This document shows, in pieces, positions 7,003 through 17,326 of a DNA stretch of 47,266 nucleotides; positions within the stretch are counted from its first letter, which is position 1; each line of letters starts with the position of its first letter. A model generated the notes under the pieces. It saw nothing but the letters and a program-made list of their open reading frames with translations, did no database searches and was not told where the DNA came from. Source of the DNA: an uncultured Clostridium sp. (lineage in GTDB: Bacteria; Bacillota; Clostridia; TANB77; CAG-508); NCBI GenBank assembly GCA_958413095.1, contig CATYUF010000006.1:1-47266 (forward strand), written 5' to 3'. The position numbers were made by a program, and so were the translations under genes.

Positions 7003-7803
7003 TTATTTTATTCCCCCAGGATATTTTACAAATCCTACTTTTCTATTTATAACATTTCCTTTACTATCTGTAATATAATATGCTACTATGTATTTTCCTT
7101 CCATTATTCCTAGACAGTCTGCATATTCTCTTGGATAAATTGTACCTATTTTTTGAGTACAACCTAAATCTTGATATACTGATTCATTTGTACTTCCATT
7201 TCTCCAAACTTTCATTTCAAAATCCTCCTTCTTAGAATTTTCATTATTATTTCCAACTTCATTAGAGTTATAACTTCCTTCTTTTAATCCAAAGCCTTCT
7301 GTTATTCCATCTGCTATTGCTTGGCAAATTGAATCTTTGTTGTTTTGGTATGTTTGTATATCTTCTGTATTATCTATAAAACATACTTCTAGCAATGCAG
7401 AACTTACACCTTTTTTCTTAGCAGAATAGATTACATTAAAATTCTTTTCTTTTACTCCTCTAACTGTAAAGAAATTAGATAATTTATTCATTATTTTTTC
7501 TTCTACTGTTTTTGCATTTTCTATTCTTGTTGTATATATCTCTGTTCCTTTGGCACTACCGTTAAAGCTATTAAAATGGATTTCTAGCACATAATTATAG
7601 TTGGCAAAATTAACTTGTATATTTCCATTATTAACATCTTTAAAAGCATCTCTAGTTTGATTATATACATCTATATCTGCATACTTCTTTAGTTTTTCTT
7701 TTAGTATGTTTACTACTTCTCTAGTTAAGCCTGCTTCCTTGTATCCATTTGCACAAGCCCCGTTATCTCCTGCTCCATGACCACTAATTAATAGAATTTT
7801 CAT
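7003..7803 (-). CDS. N-acetylmuramoyl-L-alanine amidase endolysin
   Basis: 266 residues; GGAGGAAT ribosome binding site. Residues 1-175 are an Amidase_3 domain: SGHG with Zn ligand H9, E23, the LEIHFNSF ligand H76, and catalytic E139 in ALLEVCFID. An Asn-rich linker (~178-192) leads to a C-terminal ~70-residue domain (KVWRNGSTNESVY..), likely an SH3-like cell-wall binding module. It cuts the amide bond between MurNAc and the stem peptide for phage release. No signal peptide, so it depends on the adjacent holin. Confidence 0.9.
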   Translation of the reverse strand: MKILLISGHGAGDNGACANGYKEAGLTREVVNILKEKLKKYADIDVYNQTRDAFKDVNNGNIQVNFANYNYVLEIHFNSFNGSAKGTEIYTTRIENAKTVEEKIMNKLSNFFTVRGVKEKNFNVIYSAKKKGVSSALLEVCFIDNTEDIQTYQNNKDSICQAIADGITEGFGLKEGSYNSNEVGNNNENSKKEDFEMKVWRNGSTNESVYQDLGCTQKIGTIYPREYADCLGIMEGKYIVAYYITDSKGNVINRKVGFVKYPGGIK

Positions 7804-7807
7804 TGTT

Positions 7808-8155
7808 CTATTCCTCCTTTTTTTGTTTTAGAATTTCTCCCAATTTTCCTAGGTCTAATCCTGCCTTTTTTAAGTTTTCTAATATAGACATTATTTCCAT
7901 AATACAGATATACACTGTTATTACTTGTGCTACTGCTTTTATTCCAAAAGCAAATTCTACAATGTAACCTATTATTATGGCTATTATTAAAAGACATTTA
8001 TGTAATAAGCCTTCTCTCATTACTTTGCTATCTACATTTTTATTTATTAAAGCTTGTATGTATCCTGTTAAAATATCTAATCCACTTAAAACTAGTGGTG
8101 CTATTATTTGCCAAGCTACAGAACTAAAGCTTAATGTTTGTATTAATTCTTCCAT
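7808..8155 (-). CDS. Holin (phage_holin_4 type)
   Basis: 115 residues from the ATG at 8155, which follows GTGAGG; an upstream GTG would overlap the preceding gene. Three hydrophobic segments (IIAPLVLSGLDILTGYI, LLIIAIIIGYIVEFAFGIKA, VAQVITVYICIMEIMSIL) and the DILTGYIQA motif with following charged loop are typical of this holin family. It makes the membrane hole that lets the amidase reach the wall. It lies directly upstream of the amidase gene in the lysis cassette. Confidence 0.85.
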   Translation of the reverse strand: MEELIQTLSFSSVAWQIIAPLVLSGLDILTGYIQALINKNVDSKVMREGLLHKCLLIIAIIIGYIVEFAFGIKAVAQVITVYICIMEIMSILENLKKAGLDLGKLGEILKQKKEE

Positions 8156-8156
8156 T

Positions 8157-8348
8157 TTATTTTTCCTCACTTTCTAATAATTCAATTGGTTCTGTGTATA
8201 CTTCTTCTACTTTTAAAGTTAAAGTTGTGTATTCTTCATCTGTTATTTGGTTAACTGCATAGAATACTGCTAATTTAGCATTTGCTTCTTCTTTATTTTT
8301 GTAGAATTTCTTTGTTATTAAATTCTCTAATAATTTTGATATTTGCAT
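8157..8348 (-). CDS. Small conserved phage protein between tail and lysis genes (63 aa)
   Basis: 63 residues, GAGGTG ribosome binding site, abutting its neighbours on both sides. It is helical and acidic (FYKNKEEANAKLAVFYAVNQ, then ITDEEYTTLT). XkdX-like and similar short proteins sit at this spot in many Firmicutes phages; function unknown, possibly tail or baseplate associated. Confidence 0.65.
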   Translation of the reverse strand: MQISKLLENLITKKFYKNKEEANAKLAVFYAVNQITDEEYTTLTLKVEEVYTEPIELLESEEK

Positions 8349-10259
8349 TTATAACACCTCGCTTTCTATATCTGTTTGTAGATTATCTAAAAGTACAGAG
8401 CTTGTCTTTGTTGTGCTTAACAATTGGTTAATTATACTTACTTGTTGCTCTAAATTACTTGTTTTATTATCTACATATGTTTTTGTATCTGCTATATATT
8501 TTAGTTTCAATTTTGCTATACTATCTGTTGTTATATTTGTTACTGGCTTGTAGGTTTGGAAATTGTTTAGTTTGTCTAGGACTTTTGTTTGTTCTGGGGT
8601 GCAAGGTAGTTTTGTTGGGGTTTGTTTTTCATAATAAAATTTAAAGTCTATTTCTTTTATTTTAGCTTTTAATTCTTCTACAGTTTTAAATTCTTTTGCA
8701 GATAAATAAAAAGCTCTTAATACATTAGTTGGGTTATAATATAACTGTATACCCTCTTGAATTGTACTATTTGATAAATAAGAAATACTTTTTCCAGTTT
8801 TAAATACATTACATATTCCACTTTTTTCATATTCCTGCAGTTTATATTCAAAAGGTAAAATTTGTGTTATAGCAAATACATTAAATTCATTATATGTACC
8901 TTTTCCCTCAAAATTTTCATCTCCTGTAAATTTGTAGCAGTCCCACTCATGCACTTCTTTCCAACCATCTACTTCTTTAATAAAATAGTCTCCTTCTAGC
9001 ATTGGCTTTTGTATTGGCAATATTTTAGTTTCTTCTTGGTGTTCTTCGTGGTTTGTTTTTGTTTCCCCTTCTTCTAGTTGTATTGTAGATACATTTAATA
9101 CACTAGAATTTGCAATAAATCTTATATATTTAGCATTTTTAGGAGTAGTAAAATTATATATATTTAATCCATTATTAGCTTTCTTAAATGCATTAATTCC
9201 AACTTTATTTTTATCGTAAAACCAGATGCTTATTGTCCAATTACTTTTTAATATCTCTCCACTTAATGTGTAATCACAATTCTCTTTTATTTCCACATAA
9301 CTTTCTAAACATTTCCACTCACTATTTCCTTCCTGTACTATTTCTCCATTTTCCTCCGACAGTTTATAGCCTCCACTAGTAAATATATTATTTTTATCAA
9401 AATAGTTTTTGCTAACTTTTCTTATTTCTACACTACCTTTATCCCCTACTGCTCTTATTTCAGATGGATATTCTGGACTTGGACTTGCTCCGTATTGTTC
9501 AAATTCTTTTGTATCAGTACCTTCATAGTACATTGGATATGTTACAACATTACTCAGTTTTGTATTTGCTTTTACAGAATATGCTATCCTAATATACTCT
9601 GCTCCTTCTCCTTTTGTTGGGGTTAGTTGTTTTATCTTATTCTTATAATCTAAAACTACTACATTCCTTAACCATTCCCCATTAGCATCTGTTTCTGCCC
9701 AGGCTAAGGTTAATCCATCTACAAGTCCTTCACAGAAAAAAGTAATAGCCTTTCCATAAGGAAATTGAGTGGATGGAATATCTTTTGTTCCTATTAATGA
9801 AAACCCTCCTGTTTCTGCCGTTGCAGTTCCATTAAAAGAAGCTGTTTTATTTTCTTTTATAGACATTTCTACTCCATAAATGGTTTGATTGTTTGTAGTT
9901 ATTTTTAATAGATTATACCCTTCTCTTGTATCTTGCTCTACATTCCCCAATACTTCCAACTGTCCCTCCAAATTGCTACTGTCTTCTATATGTATGCTTT
10001 GTCCTTCTGCTTCCAAATTTATCATGTTTTCTCTGTCTTTTTTTATTTTTTCTTCTAATTTAGTGTTTTGTTCTTGGAGATTAAAATCTTGTTCTTCGTT
10101 TTTATCTTCAAGCTCTATTACTTTATCATTAACCATACCAGCAAATTCTTCTATCTTGTCCCAGTTCTGATTTAATGCTAAGTCTATATCAAATTTATTT
10201 TCGTTTGTCTCTAGAGGTTCATCATGTTTAAATAGTTTTAAGTTCTTTGTTTCACTCAT
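8349..10259 (-). CDS. Phage minor structural/receptor-binding tail protein
   Basis: 636 residues, AGGAGG ribosome binding site. A coiled-coil N-terminus (~25-80) is followed by carbohydrate-binding-like beta modules; phrases such as YGASPSPEYPSEIRAVGDKG are typical of minor structural proteins of Firmicutes siphophages. The C-terminal 60 residues are again helical. It lies between the fibre genes and the lysis module, where baseplate adhesins are found. Likely a host-binding adhesin (family knowledge plus position). Confidence 0.75.
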   Translation of the reverse strand: MSETKNLKLFKHDEPLETNENKFDIDLALNQNWDKIEEFAGMVNDKVIELEDKNEEQDFNLQEQNTKLEEKIKKDRENMINLEAEGQSIHIEDSSNLEGQLEVLGNVEQDTREGYNLLKITTNNQTIYGVEMSIKENKTASFNGTATAETGGFSLIGTKDIPSTQFPYGKAITFFCEGLVDGLTLAWAETDANGEWLRNVVVLDYKNKIKQLTPTKGEGAEYIRIAYSVKANTKLSNVVTYPMYYEGTDTKEFEQYGASPSPEYPSEIRAVGDKGSVEIRKVSKNYFDKNNIFTSGGYKLSEENGEIVQEGNSEWKCLESYVEIKENCDYTLSGEILKSNWTISIWFYDKNKVGINAFKKANNGLNIYNFTTPKNAKYIRFIANSSVLNVSTIQLEEGETKTNHEEHQEETKILPIQKPMLEGDYFIKEVDGWKEVHEWDCYKFTGDENFEGKGTYNEFNVFAITQILPFEYKLQEYEKSGICNVFKTGKSISYLSNSTIQEGIQLYYNPTNVLRAFYLSAKEFKTVEELKAKIKEIDFKFYYEKQTPTKLPCTPEQTKVLDKLNNFQTYKPVTNITTDSIAKLKLKYIADTKTYVDNKTSNLEQQVSIINQLLSTTKTSSVLLDNLQTDIESEVL

Positions 10260-10271
10260 TTTTTAGACCTC

Positions 10272-10811
10272 CTATACTCCATATTCTATTACTTCTACTA
10301 AAAATTGTGTTAAAGTACTAAATGTGGCTGAATTTACAAATGCACTTACACTTATTAAATCCCCTTCTTTTACTTCAATAACAGTTGGCACAATAGTAAA
10401 ACTCCAACTTTGTGGGTCTCCTACTCTTTTTCCACTACAACTAATAACTTTTTCAGAATTTTTATTTAATTGAACATCATAAAATGTATCATTCGCTAAT
10501 TTAGTTGTTGTTGTTTGTAAACTTGCTTTTATCTTTTTTATTCCTGCACCAATTCTTACTTTCCCATTTGCAAGAGTTAAATTTTTTCCAATTTGTGCAA
10601 TATTTTTATTAAATACTAAATCTTTTTGTTGCCAATTAGAACTTGTTATAGAAGTGTCGCCATTAAATCCTACTGCTAATATATCTTTCTTTTCTACTTC
10701 TGTAATAGCTTCTTGTGTGTTATTTTCCATTTTAATAAAATTAGATGCATTTGCAGGTGTTTTTTTACTTGGTTTATTTTCCCAACCAATTCTTTTAAGA
10801 ATTACTGCCAT
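10272..10811 (-). CDS. Tail appendage protein with jelly-roll-like domain
   Basis: 179 residues, GGAGGG ribosome binding site overlapping the end of the tail-hub gene by 17 bp. A short N-terminal region (MAVILKRIGWENKPSKKTPANA) of the kind shared by phage baseplate proteins is followed by a beta-rich domain (~75-179) with IGAGIKKIKASLQ and VIEVKEGDLISVSAF, resembling C1q/TNF-like heads of receptor-binding proteins. Likely a trimeric adhesin tip; moderately sure. Confidence 0.6.
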   Translation of the reverse strand: MAVILKRIGWENKPSKKTPANASNFIKMENNTQEAITEVEKKDILAVGFNGDTSITSSNWQQKDLVFNKNIAQIGKNLTLANGKVRIGAGIKKIKASLQTTTTKLANDTFYDVQLNKNSEKVISCSGKRVGDPQSWSFTIVPTVIEVKEGDLISVSAFVNSATFSTLTQFLVEVIEYGV

Positions 10812-13286
10812 TTATTTTTCCCTCCAATTCTTTTATTTTCTGTCCTTGTTCTTCTATTATTTTTTGTTGTTCTTGTATAGCTTTACAACATAAACTTATA
10901 AAAGAATAATTATCTACTCCTTTATTGTCTATGCTTGTTACTTCTTCAGAATAGTTATATTCATCTCCAATAATAAATCCTATGTGTTGTTTATCTGTAT
11001 TCTCTTCATTTTTTAAATTGTATTTATATATATCTATTTTCTTTATTATTTCTAAAGCTTTATTTTCCATCTTTTTAATATTTTTCTTTTTGCTAGCTAA
11101 AGATGTTTGGGTTAATGTTGGTGTTATTATGCCTTCGTTGGATATTTCTGTAGAACTCCCCCCTCCATAAAGAGATAAATTTGCTGTTTTTCCAAATGAA
11201 AATAATTCTGAATGATAATCACCGTTATTAACACCTACAACATTATTTGTAATATATGCCATATTAGTTGTACTATTGTTTTTCATTACTTTAACTACTT
11301 GTCCACCATTAGAATTAAGTTCTATATTCCCATCTATTATGTGTGCATTATTTAATGTTGCTGAATTACAATTTAAATTACCATTTTTGTCTACATTAAA
11401 ATTACTGCTTTTAATTATTACATTATCTCCTGTTAAGTTGATTTCTTTGCCGTTCAAGAGAAACCTTGTTAGCACTAATTTGAATTTGCTCAGCTGATTG
11501 ATTAATTTTTGAAATAATTTCATTTTCATCTACCTTCTTCCTAACTTCTAAATTTATTTCTTCTGCTGTTTGTTCAATAGATGATTTCATTTCTACTTTT
11601 GTTGCAAATGTATCCGTATATGTATTTTTTAAAGCATAAACAACTTTTAACATTGCTTCATAATTATTTATAGTTATAATATTTGTTCCTTCTTCAATGT
11701 TTATTTCATATTGTCCTAATTCTTCTATAAGTTCCTTTTCCTTTACGCTACCATCTTCGTTTATTCTTCTTATGACTGTTGCTTTTCCGTTTTTTAATAT
11801 ATACTCATCGCATATTCCACTATTCTGTCTTAAAGTATCCATTATTCCTAAGTTGTATGTAATTTTTTTTCCTTCTTGATTTGTTACACTTATTTCACTA
11901 TCTCCATAAGGATATGTATCATCACTTGGGTACAAATCATCACTTGGATATAAATATTCAAATACTTTATTATTTCCATAAATATGTAATTCTAACAACT
12001 TACCTGCTATACACTCATTTAATGTTATAGACTTATTTCCTTCAATTGACTTAGTTACATCTTGTATACTTTCAACCTTTTGTGATATCCCGTCAACTGT
12101 TTGTTCTACTTTTGACAATTTATTAGAAGTTTCATTATTTTCTTCTATTAGTTGTGTTATCTTTCCTTCTGCTTCATCAATTCTGCTTTGCACTCTTCGA
12201 TTAATTACTTTCTGAGATGGTTCTTTAACTGTTGTTTCTTGTTTTTGCTTTATTTCTATTTTACTTGTAATTTCTGCAATAAATCTTCCTTGAAAATCTA
12301 ATTCTCCTTGGTATATAATAGGTTTTCCATCAACAATTATCTTATCTCCAACATCTAAGGCTGGATCTATTATTGTTTTTCCTTCAAAACTATTAGCAGT
12401 CAAATCTTTTAAATTGTCATATATAGCTTTTACTTGTTGTTCATCTACAATATACATATTTTCTTGATTTATCCATAAAGTATTGCCTGTTTCGTCTCCG
12501 AATTTAAAACTTTCTATTCCATTTTCATAATTTACTTTTGTAATTTTATATTGTTCTCCCCATTTATAGCTAGCAAATAATTCTAATGGAATAATTTGTT
12601 CATCTTGGTATATTTTTCTTATATACAGCTTTCCATCTCTGCCTATAAAAGCGAAACCTCCTGCACTTTCAGATATGTAACTTAAATATTCTCTTGCAGT
12701 TACTGTATTGTCATATACGGATATTTCCTTATCAGAATTAAGAAAAGAAGTAGAACCGTAATTCTACTCCTGCTTTTTTACATATGTCTTTCAATATATC
12801 TAATAAAGTTGCTGGATATGTTAATTTACTTCCATCGTATTTAAACTCAAACTTAGACATATTGTCAATACATTTTATTGTTAATGTATTGTCATCATTA
12901 TCTTCAAAATCATCTATATTAAATATTCCGATTGGTAACATTTCAAAACTTTTATTGTTTTTTGATAAGCTTTTTACTTTTATCCCATTTAAAGTTCCTA
13001 CTAACATTTTATTTACTTCTGCAACAGTTAATCCATGGTTTATTAGTATTCCATAATCTACTTTGACGGTTTTCATATCTTTGTATACTTTATCTTTATA
13101 TATTTTAAATTCTATATACTTACTACTTACACTACCTAATTTTAATTCTTCATCAAATAATGTTTGTCCTACTTTAAAATCAAGTATGTAGTCGGGATTT
13201 ATTAAAACTCCATCAATGTATATATTCAAAACATTTTGAACATTTTTGTATATATTTTCTTTCCATTTTTGACTTGTATTATACAT
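10795..13286 (-). pseudogene. Tail hub/fibre protein with S74 chaperone end, frame broken twice at in-frame CGG
   Basis: Three overlapping frames together encode one ~829-residue tail protein; the total length is 3n+2, as expected for two one-base insertions. The N-terminus (MYNTSQKWKENIYKNVQNVL, hub-like) runs to GVEL, then needs the C at minus-strand 12758 skipped (TTA-C-GGT) to continue GSTSFLNSDKEISVYDN. The middle coiled-coil part ends at NKVSLE and needs the C at 11452 skipped (GAA-C-GGC) to continue GKEINLTGDNV. The C-terminus carries an S74-type intramolecular chaperone (ASKKKNIKKMENKALEIIKK, HIGFI). Each break is an in-frame CGG and each repaired codon is Gly. Without repair no full tail hub is made. 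Confidence 0.8.
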
Positions 13287-13288
13287 TT

Positions 13289-13705
13289 CTAACCTCCTGC
13301 ATTTAATACAGTTTGTTTCTGCTGTTCTGTTAATTCTTTTTGCATTAAATTAAAAGACACTTTCCATTTAGATTTGGAAGTGTCTTCATCATTTCCTGTT
13401 AAATGCATTTCGCTTGTTCTTTTACTTACTCTAAATTTAGCATTTTCTAACATCCCACCTTTAACAGCTGGACATTTTACAGTAATTATAAGAGGATTTC
13501 TATAAGTTAGTTGTAGTAATTTTTCTGCTTCCTCTTCCGTTAAATAATCCCAACTCATTTCTAACTTTAGCATTCCTACTGCTATTGGGTTGTCTATTAA
13601 TGCACCTGTTACTTTACTAGTATAACTATCGTTATCTGTATCTTCTATATTATCTTTATATGTACTTGGAGTTTTTTGTACTACTCCATCTACTTTCCAT
13701 AACAT
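13289..13705 (-). CDS. Tail protein (distal tail region, DUF6711-like)
   Basis: 138 residues, AAAGGAG ribosome binding site, 2 bp upstream of the tail-hub gene. Beta-rich sequence with LEMSWDYLTEEEAEKLLQLT and PLIITVKCP, as in small proteins that sit between tape measure and tail hub in Clostridial siphophages. It probably closes the distal tail tube. Confidence 0.6.
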   Translation of the reverse strand: MLWKVDGVVQKTPSTYKDNIEDTDNDSYTSKVTGALIDNPIAVGMLKLEMSWDYLTEEEAEKLLQLTYRNPLIITVKCPAVKGGMLENAKFRVSKRTSEMHLTGNDEDTSKSKWKVSFNLMQKELTEQQKQTVLNAGG

Positions 13706-13720
13706 ATTTTTACTCCTTTA

Positions 13721-13749
13721 TTGTAAAATTTTGTATTTTAGTGTATTAT
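13721..13749 (+). promoter_or_regulatory. Moron promoter A
   Basis: TTGTAA at 13721, 17 nt containing TTTGTATTTTAGTG, TATTAT at 13744-13749, followed by GAAAGTGAGGTG at 13756-13767. A very similar block precedes the plus-strand gene at 40821. Confidence 0.7.
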
Positions 13750-13774
13750 TAATTTGAAAGTGAGGTGAATCTAT

Positions 13775-14173
13775 ATGAAAAATTTCTTTTCACGTAAATA
13801 TGCAAGAATATTTGCTTATAATGAAATTGTTGATGCTCAAAAAAAAACTTCTTCTAATCACAATAAATTAATCATTCATACTGCTGACGGTTTATATGAA
13901 GGATATTTGAAACTTCCTGAAGAATATAAAAGTCTTGAACTTGATAAAGACGACGACTTTCTTACTGCTGCTAGAAAACTCTACTTAAGTATTTTAGAAA
14001 ACCCTGATAATGTCAAAGGAACAGAAGTTAATGAAAATCCTATTACTATTGATTTAGAAGATGTTACTTTATATACAAGTATGAGAAATATTAGTCTTCC
14101 ATTTGTAAGCATTTTTATAGACCAAATAATAGGTATTTCTTTAGGGCATGCGGGAAAAATAGAAGGAGATTAA
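13775..14173 (+). CDS. Plus-strand moron gene within the late tail module (132 aa)
   Basis: 132 residues on the strand opposite to all surrounding tail genes. GTGAGGTG ribosome binding site, own promoter and own 13-bp terminator, so it is an autonomous unit. Sequence begins MKNFFSRKYARIFAYNEIVD; mostly soluble, with a hydrophobic C-terminal segment (~110-125, ISLPFVSIFIDQIIGISL). I do not recognise the family. Expression in the lysogen and a role in host fitness or superinfection exclusion would fit, but this is inferred from layout only. Confidence 0.75.
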   Translation: MKNFFSRKYARIFAYNEIVDAQKKTSSNHNKLIIHTADGLYEGYLKLPEEYKSLELDKDDDFLTAARKLYLSILENPDNVKGTEVNENPITIDLEDVTLYTSMRNISLPFVSIFIDQIIGISLGHAGKIEGD

Positions 14174-14186
14174 TCCTTCTATTTTT
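14155..14186. terminator. Bidirectional terminator
   Basis: 13-bp perfect stem AAAAATAGAAGGA with a GATTAA loop; ends the plus-strand moron and lies at the 3' end of the tape-measure gene. Confidence 0.85.
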
Positions 14187-16809
14187 AAATAACTATACTT
14201 GCAGTTCCGTTTCTTCTGTGTGCTTGTCTAATCAAACTTTCCATTTCGACTGCTACTTTATGGCTTCCAAATTGAATAATTAATTGTTTTATTCCCTCAT
14301 TATTACCTGAATTATTGTCTTGATATCTTGATAAAACCCTATCAAAAGTTTCTTCCATTATATTTTGAGGTGTTACAATTTCTGGATTGCTTCTTGCTCC
14401 ACTATATTCTCCACCAACAAAGGCTCTTTCTTCATACAATACTCCACCTTTTGCAAGTCGTGGCAATGAAAATGTACCCATATGATTAATATGGAATCCT
14501 ATGTCCTTTCCTCCGAAAAGTGGTATCCAGTCAGGAATATGCACTTGTAAATTATTTAATACGTCTATTACTTTGTTTATACCTCTTACAATACCATTAG
14601 CCATACCTTCGATTCCACCTAATATTGAATTTATTATGTTTCTTATCGTGTTCCAAATACCATTAAATATATTAGTAACTGTATTTTTCAAACCATTCCA
14701 AATATTATTCCAGATAGAACTTATTGTATTTAACACATTTTGTATTGTATTTTTTATTCCATTTATTACATTGCTTATTGTTGTTGTTATACTATTCCAG
14801 ATATTTGATGCAATATTTTTCATATTATTCCAAATTTGGGTTATTGTATCTACTAAACTTTGTATTCCATTAAATAATCCTTGTATTATATTTTTTCCAA
14901 ATTCTTGGAAAACTGTTGATGGTGAATGTATACCTAATGCTTCGCAAAATGCTGAAACAAAAGGATAAATCATATTATTATATATCCATTCTCCGATTCC
15001 AATAAGTCCGTCAACTATTCCCTTCAATATTCCTAATACTATATTTCCTCCTGCTTCTTCTGTTTTTTCCAAGAAATAGTCCGATAAAGGATATATAATA
15101 GCTTCTAGCAATATTGATGCAATTAATGCCGATGCTCCTCCTAATGCTGAACCTACTGCAGAACATAAGCTAGATACAATTCCTTGCCAATCTATATTGG
15201 TCATAAAAGTTACTATATTCTGTCCTATTCCACTCCAATCAATCGTTAGTAATGTTTGTGTTATTGTATTTAAAACTCCTTTTATTCCTTCGCTTAGAGT
15301 TTGTCCAGCTGTTGCCCAGTCAATATTGTTTAAAAATCCATTTATACTATCTCCTATTGCTATTCCAAATTGTTTCCAATCAAATGTAGTAACAAAACTA
15401 TATCCAAAATATATTGCTGTATTTAAACCTTGTGCAAATGTATTTCCTACTTGATTCCAGTTTGTTGTAGCTATAAAACCATTTAAGAATTTGGCTATTT
15501 GTGTTCCTATATTTTTAGCTGTGCTTTGAATTTTTCCCCAATCTATATTGTTCATAGCATCGTTTAACTTATTACCTAATATTTCTCCAACTTCATACCA
15601 GTTGCCATTTTTTACAGCATCAATTATGCTACTTGTAATTCCTTCTACTTCTGATAAATCAAAATTAGGAGTTACACTTCCTGCTCCTGAGCTTCCTCCT
15701 TCTGGATTAGTTCCTTGAATATTGTTTATCTCATCATGTACTCCTGCAAGTTGTTTACTTTCTTTTGTTGCTTTCTTTGCACCATTTGCCATATTAGAAT
15801 ATGCTTTTGCTCCTGCATTTGCAAATATGTTTACTCCTGTTAATGCATAAACTACAGATTGAACTGCTTTCATTAGTTGATATACTAAATTTGTAACAAA
15901 TTGAATTACTGGTGCTAATGCACTTCCCATAGCATATCTCATGTATTCTATATTAGCATTTAGTTGTTGTGCACCTGCATTTTGACTATTTAACCATGCA
16001 TTTGCTGAACTACTTAATAATCCATAAATGCTTTCAAGTGAAAGTAATGCTCCTGCATATCTAAATACATGACCTAATCCTCTTTTCATCCCTTTATTTA
16101 ATCCGTTAAAATTAATTTTATTGGTTATCTTAGGGAGTTCTTTTAAATTGTTTGATATTACTTTTGAGTTGCTTACTGCTTGTTTAACTTTAGAGCCAAA
16201 ACCATTAAAAAAACTAGTCAATTTATTTTGACTAGTAGCTGTATTATTTGTTTCAGATTTCAATTGAGCCATTTTATTTTTAGCAATAGTTAGTTGATTG
16301 TTATACATTGCAATTTCTTGTGTCATTTTTGATTCTTGTGCTAACAAACTAGTATATTCTTTATTGCTGTTTAAACTATTATTTACAGTTTTTTGTATTG
16401 CTGGATTATCTGGACTTACACCTTGAGGAGTTATCTCTCTTGTTGTTCGCGCCGTTATTTCATCTAATCTAGGTGTTATTGTATTTAATTTCATTTGTCG
16501 TGAATTTATTTTTTCGTTAAGACTATCTATTTGCTTTTGAATTTGACTTATTTGTTTTTGTGCATCTTTATTATTGACATTTAATTTAATCTGATTATTT
16601 TCATTAGACTTTCTTAAATCTTGCATTTTCTTTTTTATCTGTTGTACTGCTTGATTTATATTCTTCTTCATCTTTGTCGTATCCATTTTTTCAAAACTTT
16701 CTTGTGCTTTCTGCACAGTTTGTTTGATTGCTGGAACAATTTTTTTAAATTCTTTTATTGCTTCTGCTATTTTTACGGATACTATTATTTCTAATTCTTC
16801 TATAGTCAT
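14185..16809 (-). CDS. Tail tape-measure protein
   Basis: 874 residues from the ATG at 16809, chosen because GAAAGGAGG precedes it. The N-terminal ~220 residues are coiled coil (Lys/Gln-rich), then hydrophobic helices (~260-340), and a long region of Ile/Trp/Asn repeats (for example IWNNIWNGLKNTVTNIFNGI) typical of tape-measure proteins. The motif GIHSPSTVFQEFGKNIIQGL is characteristic of this family. It sets tail length and may assist DNA entry. Confidence 0.95.
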   Translation of the reverse strand: MTIEELEIIVSVKIAEAIKEFKKIVPAIKQTVQKAQESFEKMDTTKMKKNINQAVQQIKKKMQDLRKSNENNQIKLNVNNKDAQKQISQIQKQIDSLNEKINSRQMKLNTITPRLDEITARTTREITPQGVSPDNPAIQKTVNNSLNSNKEYTSLLAQESKMTQEIAMYNNQLTIAKNKMAQLKSETNNTATSQNKLTSFFNGFGSKVKQAVSNSKVISNNLKELPKITNKINFNGLNKGMKRGLGHVFRYAGALLSLESIYGLLSSSANAWLNSQNAGAQQLNANIEYMRYAMGSALAPVIQFVTNLVYQLMKAVQSVVYALTGVNIFANAGAKAYSNMANGAKKATKESKQLAGVHDEINNIQGTNPEGGSSGAGSVTPNFDLSEVEGITSSIIDAVKNGNWYEVGEILGNKLNDAMNNIDWGKIQSTAKNIGTQIAKFLNGFIATTNWNQVGNTFAQGLNTAIYFGYSFVTTFDWKQFGIAIGDSINGFLNNIDWATAGQTLSEGIKGVLNTITQTLLTIDWSGIGQNIVTFMTNIDWQGIVSSLCSAVGSALGGASALIASILLEAIIYPLSDYFLEKTEEAGGNIVLGILKGIVDGLIGIGEWIYNNMIYPFVSAFCEALGIHSPSTVFQEFGKNIIQGLFNGIQSLVDTITQIWNNMKNIASNIWNSITTTISNVINGIKNTIQNVLNTISSIWNNIWNGLKNTVTNIFNGIWNTIRNIINSILGGIEGMANGIVRGINKVIDVLNNLQVHIPDWIPLFGGKDIGFHINHMGTFSLPRLAKGGVLYEERAFVGGEYSGARSNPEIVTPQNIMEETFDRVLSRYQDNNSGNNEGIKQLIIQFGSHKVAVEMESLIRQAHRRNGTASIVI

Positions 16810-16832
16810 TTTTTTCCTCCTTTCGTTGTACT

Positions 16833-16864
16833 TAAAAAGCACCAGACTTTTTTAATCTGATGCT
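16833..16864 (-). terminator. Terminator of the accessory cluster
   Basis: On the minus strand AGCATCAGA/TCTGGTGCT (one wobble) with a 9-nt loop and TTTTT, 24 bp upstream of the tape-measure start. Late transcription must read through it or restart. Confidence 0.7.
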
Positions 16865-16870
16865 TAATTT

Positions 16871-17326
16871 TTATGCTACTTGATTTTTTAAATCATTTAC
16901 ATTAATTATCATATTTCTTAAACTTTCTAAAATATCATCCCAAAAATATTCAGGTAATTCTCTATATGTTGCTACCCCATATTGGTCATTTATTTTTCCG
17001 TATATTCTAGGAAAAATTTTAGATTTCATTTGATGATATTCAAGTTCATTTTCTTCACATACTAATTTAACTTTTTCTTTTACTGCTTTTCTAAATAATC
17101 TTGCTTTATTTGAACTTAAATATATTTTCTTTTTAATTATTTCGTCATGTTCTTGTAATCTATTATCTACTTCTTGAAATTTTTGTTCTGTTTCCGTTTT
17201 AAATCCTGCAAAAGCATAATTCATTACTGTTTGGCTTTCTGTAAGCCCTTTTATTAAATCATTTATATCTAATCCTTTGTTTTCTTGCTTAATTTCTTTA
17301 TTTTCTTTTAATATCATATCACTCAT
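16871..17326 (-). CDS. ORF6C-domain protein
   Basis: 151 residues, AAGGAGAG ribosome binding site, overlapping the upstream DUF3102 gene by 8 bp. The C-terminal part (~65-145, IKKKIYLSSNKARLFRKAVK then YRELPEYFWDDILESL) matches the ORF6C domain found at the C-terminus of phage antirepressors and in DUF3102 neighbours. N-terminal part is coiled coil. Likely DNA-associated regulator; substrate unknown. Confidence 0.7.
   Translation of the reverse strand: MSDMILKENKEIKQENKGLDINDLIKGLTESQTVMNYAFAGFKTETEQKFQEVDNRLQEHDEIIKKKIYLSSNKARLFRKAVKEKVKLVCEENELEYHQMKSKIFPRIYGKINDQYGVATYRELPEYFWDDILESLRNMIINVNDLKNQVA

Noticed and set aside
7800..7997. 65-aa minus-strand ORF inside the holin gene
   Set aside because: Overlaps the holin frame completely and has low-complexity sequence without a family match.
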